Source: JBFWVR01 sp050246635 (lineage in GTDB: Bacteria > Acidobacteriota > Vicinamibacteria > Vicinamibacterales > UBA2999). From it: 64,000 nucleotides of DNA. The stretch covers positions 62,001-126,000 of the forward strand of contig JBFWVR010000016.1 in the NCBI GenBank assembly GCA_050246635.1, written 5' to 3'. A program made the translations under genes and the position numbers. Below the pieces are notes generated by a model. That model was not told where the DNA came from. It ran no database searches and saw only the letters and a program-made list of their open reading frames with translations. Below, piece by piece: positions 53,563-61,686 of the stretch (positions are counted from its first letter, which is position 1; each line of letters starts with the position of its first letter).

Positions 53563-54753
53563 TCAGTTGGCGAACGCGGCGATTCCCGTCTGCGCGCGAC
53601 CCAGGATCAGCGCGTGGATGTCGTGTGTGCCCTCGTAGGTGTTCACCACCTCGAGGTTCACCAGGTGGCGCATCACCACGAACTCGTCCGTGAGGCCGTT
53701 GCCGCCCATCATGTCCCGCGCGAGGCGCGCGATGTCGAGCGCCTTGCCGCACGAGTTGCGTTTGAGGAGCGAGGTGAGCTCGACGGCCGCCGTGCCCTCC
53801 TCCTTCATGCGGCCCAGCCGCAGCACGCCCTGCAGCCCGATCGCGATCTCGGTCTGCATGTCGGCGAGCTTTCGCTGGATCAACTGGTTGGCCGCAAGGG
53901 GACGGCCGAACTGCTTGCGCTCCAGCACGTACTCGCGCGCCCGCCGCCAGCAATCCTCCGCCGCGCCGAGCGCGCCCCAGGCGATGCCGTACCGCGCGCT
54001 GTTGAGGCACGTGAACGGCCCCTTCAGGCCACGGATGTCCGGGAACACGTTCTCGTCCGGGCAGAAGACGCCGTCCATGACAATCTCACCGGTGATGCTC
54101 GTCCTGAGCCCCAGCTTGCCGTGGATGGCCGGCGCCGTCAGGCCCTTCCAGCCCTTCTCGAGCACGAACCCCCGGATCTCCTCCGCCTCGTCCTTCGCCC
54201 ACACGATGAAGACGTCGGCAATCGGGCTGTTGGTGATCCACGTCTTGGTGCCGGTGAGCGTGAAGCCGCCGTCCACCCGCACCGCGCGGGTGGTCATGCC
54301 GCCCGGGTCGGAGCCGGCGTTGGGTTCGGTCAGGCCGAAGCACCCGATCCACTCGCCGGTCGCCAGCTTCGGCAGGAACTTGCGCTTCTGCGCCTCGGTG
54401 CCGAACGCGTTGATGGGCACCATCACGAGCGAGCCCTGCACGCTCATCATCGAGCGGAAGCCCGAGTCGATGCGCTCGACCTCGCGCGCGACGAGGCCGT
54501 ACGCGACGTAGCCGAGGCCGGCGCCGCCGTACTCCTCCGGGATGACGATGCCGAGCATGTCGAGCGCGCCGAGCTCGCGGAAGATCGCCGCGTCGGTCTG
54601 CTCGTGGCGGAAGGCGTCGAGGACACGGGGCGCCAGCTTGTCGGTGCAGTAGGCACGCGCCGTGTCGCGGATCATCCGCTCGTCCTCGGTCAGCTGCTGG
54701 TCGAGGAGGAAGGGGTCGCTCCAGTCGAATCGGATCCGGGTGTCTGTGGCCAT
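53563..54753 (-). CDS. gcdH: Glutaryl-CoA dehydrogenase-like acyl-CoA dehydrogenase
   Basis: A 396-residue flavoenzyme. The N-terminal helical domain (FDWSDPFLLDQQLTEDERMIRDTARAY) and the substrate loop (CFGLTEPNAGSDPGGMTTRA) precede the C-terminal ARYGIAWGALGAAEDCW. The catalytic Glu374 lies in NTYEGTHDIHALILGRAQTG, the ending typical of glutaryl-CoA dehydrogenase in place of other acyl-CoA dehydrogenases. It would oxidise and decarboxylate glutaryl-CoA from lysine or tryptophan breakdown. The ATG chosen has GGGAG upstream; an in-frame ATG six codons earlier is possible. A TetR gene is divergent from it. Confidence 0.88.
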   Translation of the reverse strand: MATDTRIRFDWSDPFLLDQQLTEDERMIRDTARAYCTDKLAPRVLDAFRHEQTDAAIFRELGALDMLGIVIPEEYGGAGLGYVAYGLVAREVERIDSGFRSMMSVQGSLVMVPINAFGTEAQKRKFLPKLATGEWIGCFGLTEPNAGSDPGGMTTRAVRVDGGFTLTGTKTWITNSPIADVFIVWAKDEAEEIRGFVLEKGWKGLTAPAIHGKLGLRTSITGEIVMDGVFCPDENVFPDIRGLKGPFTCLNSARYGIAWGALGAAEDCWRRAREYVLERKQFGRPLAANQLIQRKLADMQTEIAIGLQGVLRLGRMKEEGTAAVELTSLLKRNSCGKALDIARLARDMMGGNGLTDEFVVMRHLVNLEVVNTYEGTHDIHALILGRAQTGIAAFAN

Positions 54754-54854
54754 ACGGTCTCCCGTCATCATTCCACGAAGCGGGTTGCCGTGAGGAGGGA
54801 CACCCCGTGATCGCGGGAGCGCCGCCGGCCCCCGGTCCCCGGGTCAGGTGGGGA

Positions 54855-54884
54855 TTGACAGGCGTGGTCGCAGATTCATATTAT
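54855..54884 (+). promoter_or_regulatory. Promoter of the TetR gene (TTGACA-N18-TATTAT)
   Basis: TTGACA at 54855-54860 and TATTAT at 54879-54884 are 18 bases apart. They end 20 bases before the ATG, in the AT-richest stretch of the region. Confidence 0.7.
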
Positions 54885-54894
54885 GTGCACTAAA

Positions 54895-54909
54895 TTCATA
54901 AGCTATGAA
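54895..54909 (+). promoter_or_regulatory. Operator dyad TTCATA-AGC-TATGAA over the TetR start codon
   Basis: A perfect 6-bp inverted repeat with a 3-base centre covers the ATG at 54905. ATTCATA also occurs once upstream (54874-54880). Self-repression by the TetR protein is the likely use. Confidence 0.55.
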
Positions 54910-55549
54910 ACAACAGGTCGTCAGTCCCGCCCGTGAACGCACCCGCCGCGCCATCCTCGAGGCCGTCGCCGATGTCGTCACCGACACCAGCGGCGTCGGA
55001 TTCACCGTCCAGGCCGTGGCCGACAGGGCGGGCGTGTCGCACCGCACCGTCTACAACCACTTCCCCACGCGCGACGCCCTGTGTGAGGCCTTCGCGGCCT
55101 ACGTGGACGAGGTGCTGCTTGCCACCGGCGCCCAGCCGCCCGATCGCCGCATCGACGTGCCGTCGATGCCCGGCATGGTCGACGCCCTCTACCGCGTGCT
55201 CGGCCAGCGTGATCGCTACGCCCGCGCCTACGTGATGCTGATGCTCGCCAATCGCGCGCCGATGAAGGCGTGGCGGGGACGCACGCGGACGTTCGAGACG
55301 CTGCTCGCCAGCCATGCGTCCGCCGGGGCCGCCATCGACCCGCGGCTGGTCGCCGCCGCGATCCGCGTGTTCGCGTCGTCGGTCGGGTGGCACCTCCTGA
55401 CCGAGCAGATCGGCCTCTCGACCGAGGAGGCCGCCCGGGCCGGGGCCTGGGCCACGCAGGCGCTGCTCGACGCCGTCAATCCCAATCCCGCGCCCCCGGC
55501 GTCGCGCCGGCCGGCCGCTGCCCGCAACCCCCGCACCCGGAAAGCGTAG
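54905..55549 (+). CDS. TetR-family transcriptional regulator
   Basis: A 214-residue regulator. The helix-turn-helix is residues 10-60: ARERTRRAILEAVADVVTDTSGVGFTVQAVADRAGVSHRTVYNHFPTRDALCEAF. The rest is a ligand-binding helical domain. A sigma70-type promoter and a dyad over its start are visible. It lies 8 bases before the PEP-utilising phosphotransferase gene, so the two are co-transcribed and it probably controls that enzyme in response to a small molecule. The gene tail is Pro/Arg/Ala-rich. Confidence 0.92.
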   Translation: MKQQVVSPARERTRRAILEAVADVVTDTSGVGFTVQAVADRAGVSHRTVYNHFPTRDALCEAFAAYVDEVLLATGAQPPDRRIDVPSMPGMVDALYRVLGQRDRYARAYVMLMLANRAPMKAWRGRTRTFETLLASHASAGAAIDPRLVAAAIRVFASSVGWHLLTEQIGLSTEEAARAGAWATQALLDAVNPNPAPPASRRPAAARNPRTRKA

Positions 55550-55557
55550 GTCCCCCG

Positions 55558-57963
55558 ATGTCCCCAGTGCTGATGCTCGATGCCGCGACCGATCCTGGCG
55601 CCTGCGGCCACAAGGCGGCGACGCTCGCCGCGCTCCGCCACCAGGGCTTCGACGTGCCTGACGGGTTCGTCATCCCTGCGGGTGCGCATGCCACGCGCGA
55701 CGAGATCGCCCAGGCGCTGGCGCGACTCGGCGCAGGACCGGTCGCGGTGCGCTCCTCCGGCCTCGCGGAAGATCTCGCCGACGCGTCGTTCGCCGGGCAG
55801 TACGACACGCTCCTGAACGTCGAGGGCGCGGAGGCCGTCCTGCAGGCCGCCGCGGCGTGTGTCGCGTCGGGCCACAACCAGCGGGTGGCGGCGTACGGCC
55901 ACGCCGCGGGGGCCGTCGCGGTCCTCGTGCAGCGCATGGTCGACGCCGAGATGGCGGGTGTCGCGTTCTCCGCCAACCCGCTTACCGGCAACCGCGACGA
56001 AGCGCGGGTGAGCGCGGCGCGCGGGCTCGGCGATCGCCTGGTCAGCGGCGCCGTCGACGGCGACGAGTGGATCGTGACTGGCGATCGCGTGTCAGCCGCG
56101 AGCCCCGCCGGTCGCGTCATCGGCCCGGACCTGGCGCGTCGGGTGGCGGCGCTGGCCCGGAAGGCCGAGGCCGTTCGCGGGCAGCCGCAGGACATCGAGT
56201 GGGCCGTCGCCGGCGGCCGTCTCTGGCTGTTGCAGTCCCGCCCAATCACCGCGCTGCCAGTGGCCCCGGAGATCACCATTCCCAAGGGGACATGGCAGAA
56301 GGATGCCGGCCACTTCTTCGACCCCATCTCGCCCTTCGCCGTGAGCACGCAGCTCCGTGAAGGCGACCAGATGCTGGACGAGGCCATCGCGACCTGGGGC
56401 CTGATGCCCGACCGCATCCGCTTCGCGGTGATTGGCCACGAGCCGTACATCCACGTCGAGCCCGACGACGGCGGGAAGAACCCTCCGCCGTGGTGGGTGC
56501 TGGGCGCGGTGGTGCGCGTCATCCCGTCGCTGCGCCGCAAGCTGGCGACGTCGGCCCGCGCGGTGAACGGCGGGCTGCTCGAGTCGGTGCCACGCGAGTG
56601 GGAGACCTCGACGCGCCCGCGCCTGCGGGAGGAGATCGCGCGACTGGCGGCGATCGATCTGGCCACCCTGGACGACGCGGCGCTCTTCCAGCACGTTGAC
56701 GCGCTCAGTGCGTTCTACGCCAAGAGCCTCCGGCACCACTTCTCGCTGGCAATACCCACGGCCGTCGGCCTCTACGAGCTGACGACGACATGCGAGCAGC
56801 TCCTGGGATGGGACATGGCGAAGGCGATGGGCCTGCTGCAGGGCCTCTCGAGCGTCTCGACCGCGCCAACCGAGGAGCTGGCCGCCATTGCCCGTCGCGC
56901 GGCGCTGCGCCCGGCCACGCGTGACCTCCTGCAGGCGAGACGCCCGGACGTGCTCGACCGGCTCGACGAGGTGGACCCCGCCGCCGCCGGGGAGCTCCGC
57001 GCGTACCTGCGGTTCTGGGGGCTCCGGCCCCTCGGTCCCGAGGTGGGCTCGCCCCTGGTGGCCGAGCGGCCGCAATTGATCGCCGACCTGCTCGCGGAAA
57101 GCCTCGACGATCACTCGACGGCGCAGCAGGTCCAGGCACGGTCGCGGGCGGCGCTCGTAGACGAAGCACGGTCGCGCCTGAGCGGCGCGGCGCGTGGGCG
57201 CTTCGACGCCGCACTCCGTTACGCGGAGCTGATCTACCCGCTTCGGGAGGACAACGTACTGCTGACCGATCAGTTGCCGGTCGGCCTGCTGCGGCTCGCG
57301 GCGCTGGAAGCGGGGCGGCGCCTCGTCTCGGCCGGCAGGCTCGATCGCGCGGACGAGGCGGTGATGCTGACCGCCGATGAGCTCCGCGAGGCCCTCACGA
57401 CGTCCCGCGAGGTGCGGACGCTCGTGGCGCGCCGCAAGGCCGAGCAGGCCTGGGTGCGCGCGAATCCCGGACCCATGATCTACGGACCGCCGCCCGGCAA
57501 GACGCCGGACCTGCGCGGGTTGCCGGAGCCGGCACGGCGTATCAACGAAGGGCTGCTGTGGGCGCTCGAGCACGAGATCTCGGCCCCCCCCGTGTCTGAG
57601 GGCGGCATTCTCAAGGGCGCGGGCGCGTCGCCGGGGACGTACCGCGGTCGCGTGCGTGTCATCCGGACCGCCGACCAGGTCGAGACCTTGCGCGCGGGCG
57701 AGGTGCTCGTCTGTCCGGCGACCTCGGCGGCGTGGATGCTCGTGTTCCGCCGGGCCGGCGCCCTCGTGGCTGACACCGGCAGCGTCCTGTCGCATACAGC
57801 CATCGTTGCCCGCGAGTTCGGCTTGCCCGCCGTCGTCGCCGTGGGGAACGCGACGACCACGTTCGTCGATGGGGAGGAAGTGGTGGTCGACGGCACCCAC
57901 GGCACCGTCACGCGTGTGGCGTCCAGCGCCTCCCGCGCCGCGGCAGAGGTCGTCGTGGCGTGA
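55558..57963 (+). CDS. Rifampin phosphotransferase-like PEP-utilising enzyme
   Basis: An 801-residue protein with the three-part layout of rifampin phosphotransferases. An ATP-grasp domain comes first (about 1-240: GHKAATLAALRHQGFDVPDGFVIPAG, VAVRSSGLAEDLADASFAGQYDTLLNV, QDIEWAVAGGRLWLLQSRPITAL). A large middle substrate domain follows (about 245-690), then a swivelling His domain (about 690-801) with the phospho-carrier His746 in DTGSVLSHTAIVAREFGLPAVV. PEP synthase would have a C-terminal TIM barrel, which is absent. Known relatives inactivate rifamycins; the natural substrate here is unknown. It follows a TetR gene by 8 bases. Confidence 0.8.
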   Translation: MSPVLMLDAATDPGACGHKAATLAALRHQGFDVPDGFVIPAGAHATRDEIAQALARLGAGPVAVRSSGLAEDLADASFAGQYDTLLNVEGAEAVLQAAAACVASGHNQRVAAYGHAAGAVAVLVQRMVDAEMAGVAFSANPLTGNRDEARVSAARGLGDRLVSGAVDGDEWIVTGDRVSAASPAGRVIGPDLARRVAALARKAEAVRGQPQDIEWAVAGGRLWLLQSRPITALPVAPEITIPKGTWQKDAGHFFDPISPFAVSTQLREGDQMLDEAIATWGLMPDRIRFAVIGHEPYIHVEPDDGGKNPPPWWVLGAVVRVIPSLRRKLATSARAVNGGLLESVPREWETSTRPRLREEIARLAAIDLATLDDAALFQHVDALSAFYAKSLRHHFSLAIPTAVGLYELTTTCEQLLGWDMAKAMGLLQGLSSVSTAPTEELAAIARRAALRPATRDLLQARRPDVLDRLDEVDPAAAGELRAYLRFWGLRPLGPEVGSPLVAERPQLIADLLAESLDDHSTAQQVQARSRAALVDEARSRLSGAARGRFDAALRYAELIYPLREDNVLLTDQLPVGLLRLAALEAGRRLVSAGRLDRADEAVMLTADELREALTTSREVRTLVARRKAEQAWVRANPGPMIYGPPPGKTPDLRGLPEPARRINEGLLWALEHEISAPPVSEGGILKGAGASPGTYRGRVRVIRTADQVETLRAGEVLVCPATSAAWMLVFRRAGALVADTGSVLSHTAIVAREFGLPAVVAVGNATTTFVDGEEVVVDGTHGTVTRVASSASRAAAEVVVA

Positions 57964-57997
57964 CCCGCGCGGGGTGAGGGCGACGGCCGCGAGCGGA

Positions 57998-58909
57998 TCA
58001 GCGTGCTTCCGCCGCCAGGTGCGCGAGCTTGTCCGGATTGCGGACGACGTAGATCGTCTTGACCCGGTCGCCCTCCAACTCGACGGCGGTGGTCTGCAGC
58101 AACCCGTCGGGCCATTGCAGGATCACGCCGGGCAGCCCGTTGATCGTCGCCGGTCGTACGGTGATCCCGTCGGTCCATCCCTTGCGGGCCACGCCGGTGA
58201 AGAACGCGGCGACGCGTTCGGCACCCTCAATCACGTTGAGCGCGGCCAGCACCTTGCCGCCGCCGTCCGTGACGAGGCGCGCGTCGGCGGTAAGCAGGCG
58301 CGTGAGCGTGCCGACGTCGCCTGAACGCGACGCGATCAGGAAGGCGTCGAGCAGCTCGGCGTGCCTGGGATCGACGGCGCCGCGGCCCGATGAGGTCCGT
58401 GGCGCCATCTCCCCGGCAGGACGCGCCGATCGCACGCGGGTGCGCGCCCGGCTGGCCAGCTGCCGGCACGCCGCGTCGCTGCGGCCGAGCGCCTCTCCGA
58501 CCTGCGCGAACGAGTAGTCGAACACGTCGTGCAGCAGGAAGGCGGCGCGTTCGAGCGGCGACAGCCGGTCCAACGCGAGGAGCAGCGCCACGGACAGGTC
58601 CTCGGCCATCTCGGTCTCCGTATCGGGGGCCAATGCCGCCGTGTCGATCACCGGATCGGGCAACCACGGCCCGACGTACGCCTCGCGCCGCGCCCGCGCC
58701 GACTTCAACACGTCCAGGCAGATCCGCGTCGTCGTCGTGAGCAGGAAGGCGCGCGGCTCGGCGATCCCGTCACGATCGACGCCGTGCCAGCGCAGGTAGG
58801 CTTCCTGGACGGCGTCTTCGGCCTCGGCCATCGAGCCGAGCATGCGGTACGCCAGCCCGAGCAGGCGCCGGCGGTGCGGCTCGAAGGACGCGGCGGGATC
58901 GGTGCTCAT
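57998..58909 (-). CDS. ECF41-type sigma factor with SnoaL-like C-terminal domain
   Basis: A 303-residue protein. Regions 2 and 4 occupy the first 175 residues (RLLGLAYRMLGSMAEAEDAVQEAYLRW, LSPLERAAFLLHDVFDYSFAQVGEALGRSDAACRQLASRAR). The rest is the SnoaL-like extension with the family's DGGGK motif and the ending VRNPDKLAHL (NPDKL motif). In ECF41 factors this domain tunes sigma activity in place of an anti-sigma factor. The ATG overlaps the stop of the AhpD-like gene by 4 bases, matching the known linkage of ECF41 with carboxymuconolactone-decarboxylase-like proteins. Confidence 0.92.
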   Translation of the reverse strand: MSTDPAASFEPHRRRLLGLAYRMLGSMAEAEDAVQEAYLRWHGVDRDGIAEPRAFLLTTTTRICLDVLKSARARREAYVGPWLPDPVIDTAALAPDTETEMAEDLSVALLLALDRLSPLERAAFLLHDVFDYSFAQVGEALGRSDAACRQLASRARTRVRSARPAGEMAPRTSSGRGAVDPRHAELLDAFLIASRSGDVGTLTRLLTADARLVTDGGGKVLAALNVIEGAERVAAFFTGVARKGWTDGITVRPATINGLPGVILQWPDGLLQTTAVELEGDRVKTIYVVRNPDKLAHLAAEAR

Positions 58910-59466
58910 GCGTGGTGCGTGGTTGCCAGCTGCCGGTCGAACGCCAGCGGCGCGCCATCGACGACGACGCGCGTGCAGGCCTTGCCGTGGCCGAGGGCGT
59001 ACTTGACGGTCGGATACATCCGCGAGGCCACCATGGCGAACGCCAGGCTCACGACAGCCCGTGGGCCCCAGCGCCTGATGATCTCATCACGATACCGGTC
59101 CGCGGAGGGATCGTGATCCAGCGTCGCGCGCGTGAAGCGCCACGCGAGCGCGACGTCGTCCGGCATGGCTGCGACGTCCTCCGTCAGGATCGCACGCAGG
59201 ACATCCGATGGGATGCCGGAGCGCTCGGCCATCGAGACCCCGAGCTGGGTGCACGGCCCACAGTCCTCGAGTCGCACGGCCGTGATCGCGGCGGCCGCCC
59301 ACGCCGCCGGCGGCACGTCCTGACGATAAGTGCCAAGTGCCGTGCCGCGCGAGAACATCCAGGCGGCCCTCGGGCTCGCCACGATGATGTCGTGCAGGTA
59401 ACTGGCGTCGTAGTCCCATTCCCGTTCGAACTTCCTCACCATCCGGTGCAGCAGCCATCTCAGCAT
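58906..59466 (-). CDS. AhpD/carboxymuconolactone decarboxylase-like protein
   Basis: A 186-residue protein. The redox motif is LEDCGPCTQLGV (Cys69, Cys72), followed by the helices ALAWRFTRATLDHD and VSLAFAMVASRMYPTVKYALG, as in AhpD-like proteins. It is the first gene of a pair with the ECF41 sigma factor and is probably a target and partner of that factor in a redox or detoxification response. GGAG lies upstream of the ATG. It is divergent from the ArsR-SRPBCC gene group. Confidence 0.85.
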   Translation of the reverse strand: MLRWLLHRMVRKFEREWDYDASYLHDIIVASPRAAWMFSRGTALGTYRQDVPPAAWAAAAITAVRLEDCGPCTQLGVSMAERSGIPSDVLRAILTEDVAAMPDDVALAWRFTRATLDHDPSADRYRDEIIRRWGPRAVVSLAFAMVASRMYPTVKYALGHGKACTRVVVDGAPLAFDRQLATTHHA

Positions 59467-59587
59467 GGTCGTCTCCGTGTCTCCAAGGCTTCCGTGTCTC
59501 TGTGCCCTGCAAGGAGGACGAGACGGGAACCGCGGGTGTGACATGCGCCGGGACGCCCGTCCGGGACGGCTTGACAGGCGCCTTCTG

Positions 59588-59603
59588 ATAACCATAAGGT
59601 TAT
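59588..59603 (+). promoter_or_regulatory. ArsR operator dyad ATAACC-ATAA-GGTTAT, with TTGACA upstream
   Basis: A perfect 6-bp inverted repeat lies 14 bases before the regulator ATG. TTGACA (59571-59576) is upstream, with TAAGGT at an 18-base spacing, so the dyad covers the -10 region. TTATGGAACTG occurs twice at a 16-base step, giving two possible ATGs (59602, out of frame, and 59618). Confidence 0.5.
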
Positions 59604-59617
59604 GGAACTGGATAGTT

Positions 59618-60010
59618 ATGGAACTGACTGCTGCCGCCGGTCTCGACGCGACCTTCCACGCCCTGGCCGACCCGACGCGCCGTGCCATCGTGGCCCGGCT
59701 CGCCCGGGGCGAGGCCTCGGTCGCGGAGCTGGCTGGGCCCTTCTCGATGAGCCAGCCCGCCATCTCCAAGCACCTCAAGGTGCTCGAGCGGGCCGGTCTG
59801 GTCAGCGTCGGCCGCGACGCGCAGCGACGGCCCCGTCGTCTCGAAGCCCGGCGCCTGGCAGAGGCAACTGCCTGGCTCGACCGTTGCCGTGACGCCTTCG
59901 AGGCGAATTTCGCGCGGCTCGACAGGCTGCTCGAGCGCATGCAGGCCGACGCCCCAGCACCGACGCGTGCGCGCCGGCGCACGGACGTCCGCAACCGGAC
60001 CACGGACTGA
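59618..60010 (+). CDS. ArsR-family transcriptional regulator
   Basis: A 130-residue winged-helix regulator: FHALADPTRRAIVARLARGEASVAELAGPFSMSQPAISKHLKVLERAGLVSVGRDAQRRP. It lacks the Cys metal site of ArsR/SmtB. The sequence is of the type encoded beside SRPBCC proteins (HxLADPTRRAIV, FxMSQPAISKHLKVL). The C-terminal part is Arg-rich. The next gene, 19 bases on, encodes such an SRPBCC protein, so it probably represses this group. Confidence 0.92.
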   Translation: MELTAAAGLDATFHALADPTRRAIVARLARGEASVAELAGPFSMSQPAISKHLKVLERAGLVSVGRDAQRRPRRLEARRLAEATAWLDRCRDAFEANFARLDRLLERMQADAPAPTRARRRTDVRNRTTD

Positions 60011-60029
60011 TTGAAGGAAGGACGAGACC

Positions 60030-60551
60030 ATGTTCGAGACCGCACAGGTGACCCTGCCCAGCGACCGCGAAGTGAAGGTCGTGCGATCGTTCAAGGCGGC
60101 CCGCGCGCTGGTGTACCGGGCGAGCACCGAGCCCGAGCTCGTGAAGCAGTGGATGCTCGGGCCCCCAGGCTGGACGATGCCGGTGTGTGAAATGGACGTC
60201 CGGGTCGGCGGCCGGTACCGGTGGGTCTGGCGCAGCGAGGCGGGGGACGCCGAGTTCGGCTTCAGTGGCGTCTATCGCGAGGTGGAGCCGGCCGTCCGCA
60301 TCGTCCACACCGAACGGTTCGAAGCCGGCACGCTCGGCGGCCCGTTCCCCGGGGCCGAGGCGCTCATCACCGTCACCTTCGACGAGGAGAACGGCGTCAC
60401 CACGCTCACCTCCCTGATGGACTTCGGGTCGAAGGAGGCACGCGACGCCGCCGTGGCCACCGGCATGACCGACGGCATGGAGCAGAGCTACCAGCGTCTC
60501 GAGCGCACGCTTGGCGGCGCGTCGGCCGGGGCGTCGACCACCGCGGAGTGA
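60030..60551 (+). CDS. SRPBCC (AHSA1/START-like) protein
   Basis: A 173-residue START-like protein: VKVVRSFKAARALVYRASTEPELVKQWMLGPPGWTMPVCEMDVRVGGRYRWVW, then GVYREVEPAVRIVHTERF, FDEENGVTTLTSLMDFGS and a C-terminal helix GMTDGMEQSYQRLERTL. The fold has a deep hydrophobic pocket. Pairing with an ArsR regulator is very common, but the ligand is not known. A good AAGGAAGG site precedes the ATG. Confidence 0.9.
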   Translation: MFETAQVTLPSDREVKVVRSFKAARALVYRASTEPELVKQWMLGPPGWTMPVCEMDVRVGGRYRWVWRSEAGDAEFGFSGVYREVEPAVRIVHTERFEAGTLGGPFPGAEALITVTFDEENGVTTLTSLMDFGSKEARDAAVATGMTDGMEQSYQRLERTLGGASAGASTTAE

Positions 60552-60668
60552 CGGCATGCGGCGCGCCTGTGCCGGCCACGGGCCGGTCAGGGTGCGCCCG
60601 GGCCGCAGCCTTTCACGATCACCCACGACAGCCCGTCCGCGATGACGCGGGCGTGACAAGGAGTCCCC

Positions 60669-61145
60669 GTGACACCCAAGAACACGATCTGCCTCTGGTT
60701 CGACAAGGACGCGCTCGACGCCGCCGAGTTCTACGCGGCCACCTTCCCCGACAGCGAAGTGACGGCGGTCCACAGGGCGCCGGGCGACTACCCGAGCGGC
60801 AAGGCCGGCGACGTGCTGACGGTGCAGTTCACCGTGTGCGGAATACCATGCCTGGGCCTGAATGGCGGGACGGCGTTCAAGCACTCCGAGGCCTTTTCGT
60901 TCCAGGTCGCGACCGACGACCAGGAAGAGACCGACCGCTACTGGAACGCCATCGTCTCGAACGGCGGGAAGGAGAGCGCCTGCGGATGGTGCAAGGACCG
61001 CTGGGGGCTGTCGTGGCAGATCACCCCGCGTGTGCTGACCGAGGCGCTGGCCGCTGGAGGCGACGAGGCCAAACGCGCCTTCGCCGCGATGATGACGATG
61101 ACGAAGGTGGACGTGGCGGCCATCGAGGCCGCGCGCCGGGGCTGA
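60669..61145 (+). CDS. VOC-family (PhnB/3-demethylubiquinone-like) protein
   Basis: A 158-residue protein starting TPKNTICLWFDKDALDAAEFYAATFPDSEV, with GDVLTVQFTVCGIPCLGLNGGTAFKHSEAFSFQV and DRWGLSWQITPRVLTEAL. This is the single-module PhnB-like branch of the vicinal-oxygen-chelate superfamily (glyoxalase/bleomycin-resistance fold). Substrate unknown. AAGGAG precedes the GTG start. It is probably co-transcribed with the ArsR and SRPBCC genes. Confidence 0.9.
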   Translation: MTPKNTICLWFDKDALDAAEFYAATFPDSEVTAVHRAPGDYPSGKAGDVLTVQFTVCGIPCLGLNGGTAFKHSEAFSFQVATDDQEETDRYWNAIVSNGGKESACGWCKDRWGLSWQITPRVLTEALAAGGDEAKRAFAAMMTMTKVDVAAIEAARRG

Positions 61146-61183
61146 ACCACCGGACGCAAAGACCCTCCTGGAGAGGACCAACG

Positions 61184-61582
61184 ATGGATATCACGCGAGC
61201 AGGCTCACGCCCGTCCGGCAAGGGACCGGCCGACTGGTTCACCGGTGCCGTACGGCTCGATCCGCTGTTCCAGGCCGAGCCGCCCGGACGGGTTGCCGGC
61301 GCGAACGTCACCTTCGAACCCGGCGCCCGCACGGCGTGGCACACCCACCCGCTGGGCCAGACGCTGATTGTGACCTCCGGCGCGGGACGCGTGCAGCGCT
61401 GGGGTGGCCCGATCGAGGAGATCCGCCCTGGCGACGTCGTCTGGTTCCCGGCGGGCGAGAAGCACTGGCACGGTGCGGGCCCGGACACCGCGATGTCGCA
61501 CATCGCCATCCATGAGGCACTCGACGGCAAGGCGGTCGACTGGCTCGAGCAGGTCAGCGACGAGCAGTACCGGGGCCGCTGA
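61184..61582 (+). CDS. Cupin-domain protein (mandelonitrile-lyase/carboxymuconolactone-cupin type)
   Basis: A 132-residue single-cupin protein. Cupin motif 1 is ARTAWHTHPLGQTLIVTSGAGRVQRWGG and motif 2 is IRPGDVVWFPAGEKHWHGAGP, giving a His metal site. It ends MSHIAIHEALDGKAVDWLEQVSDEQY, as in the bacterial cupins related to (R)-mandelonitrile lyase. GAGAGGA lies upstream of the ATG. It is the last gene of the ArsR group. Confidence 0.9.
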   Translation: MDITRAGSRPSGKGPADWFTGAVRLDPLFQAEPPGRVAGANVTFEPGARTAWHTHPLGQTLIVTSGAGRVQRWGGPIEEIRPGDVVWFPAGEKHWHGAGPDTAMSHIAIHEALDGKAVDWLEQVSDEQYRGR

Positions 61583-61672
61583 AGGGCACCAGTGGAGGCG
61601 TCCCTGCCTGCGATGCCTGCCGGTGGCACCAGGCGAGTCGCACTCGGGCCGTAACCGAATAGCCCCCTCGGC

Positions 61673-61678
61673 TACACT
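61673..61678 (+). promoter_or_regulatory. Candidate -10 box TACACT, leaderless-type spacing
   Basis: TACACT ends eight bases before the ATG at 61687, with no Shine-Dalgarno sequence between. A -35 match is not evident. Confidence 0.4.
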
Positions 61679-61686
61679 ACGCCTCC

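Noticed and set aside
55558..57963. Phosphoenolpyruvate synthase
   Set aside because: The protein ends after the swivelling His domain and lacks the C-terminal TIM barrel of PEP synthase.
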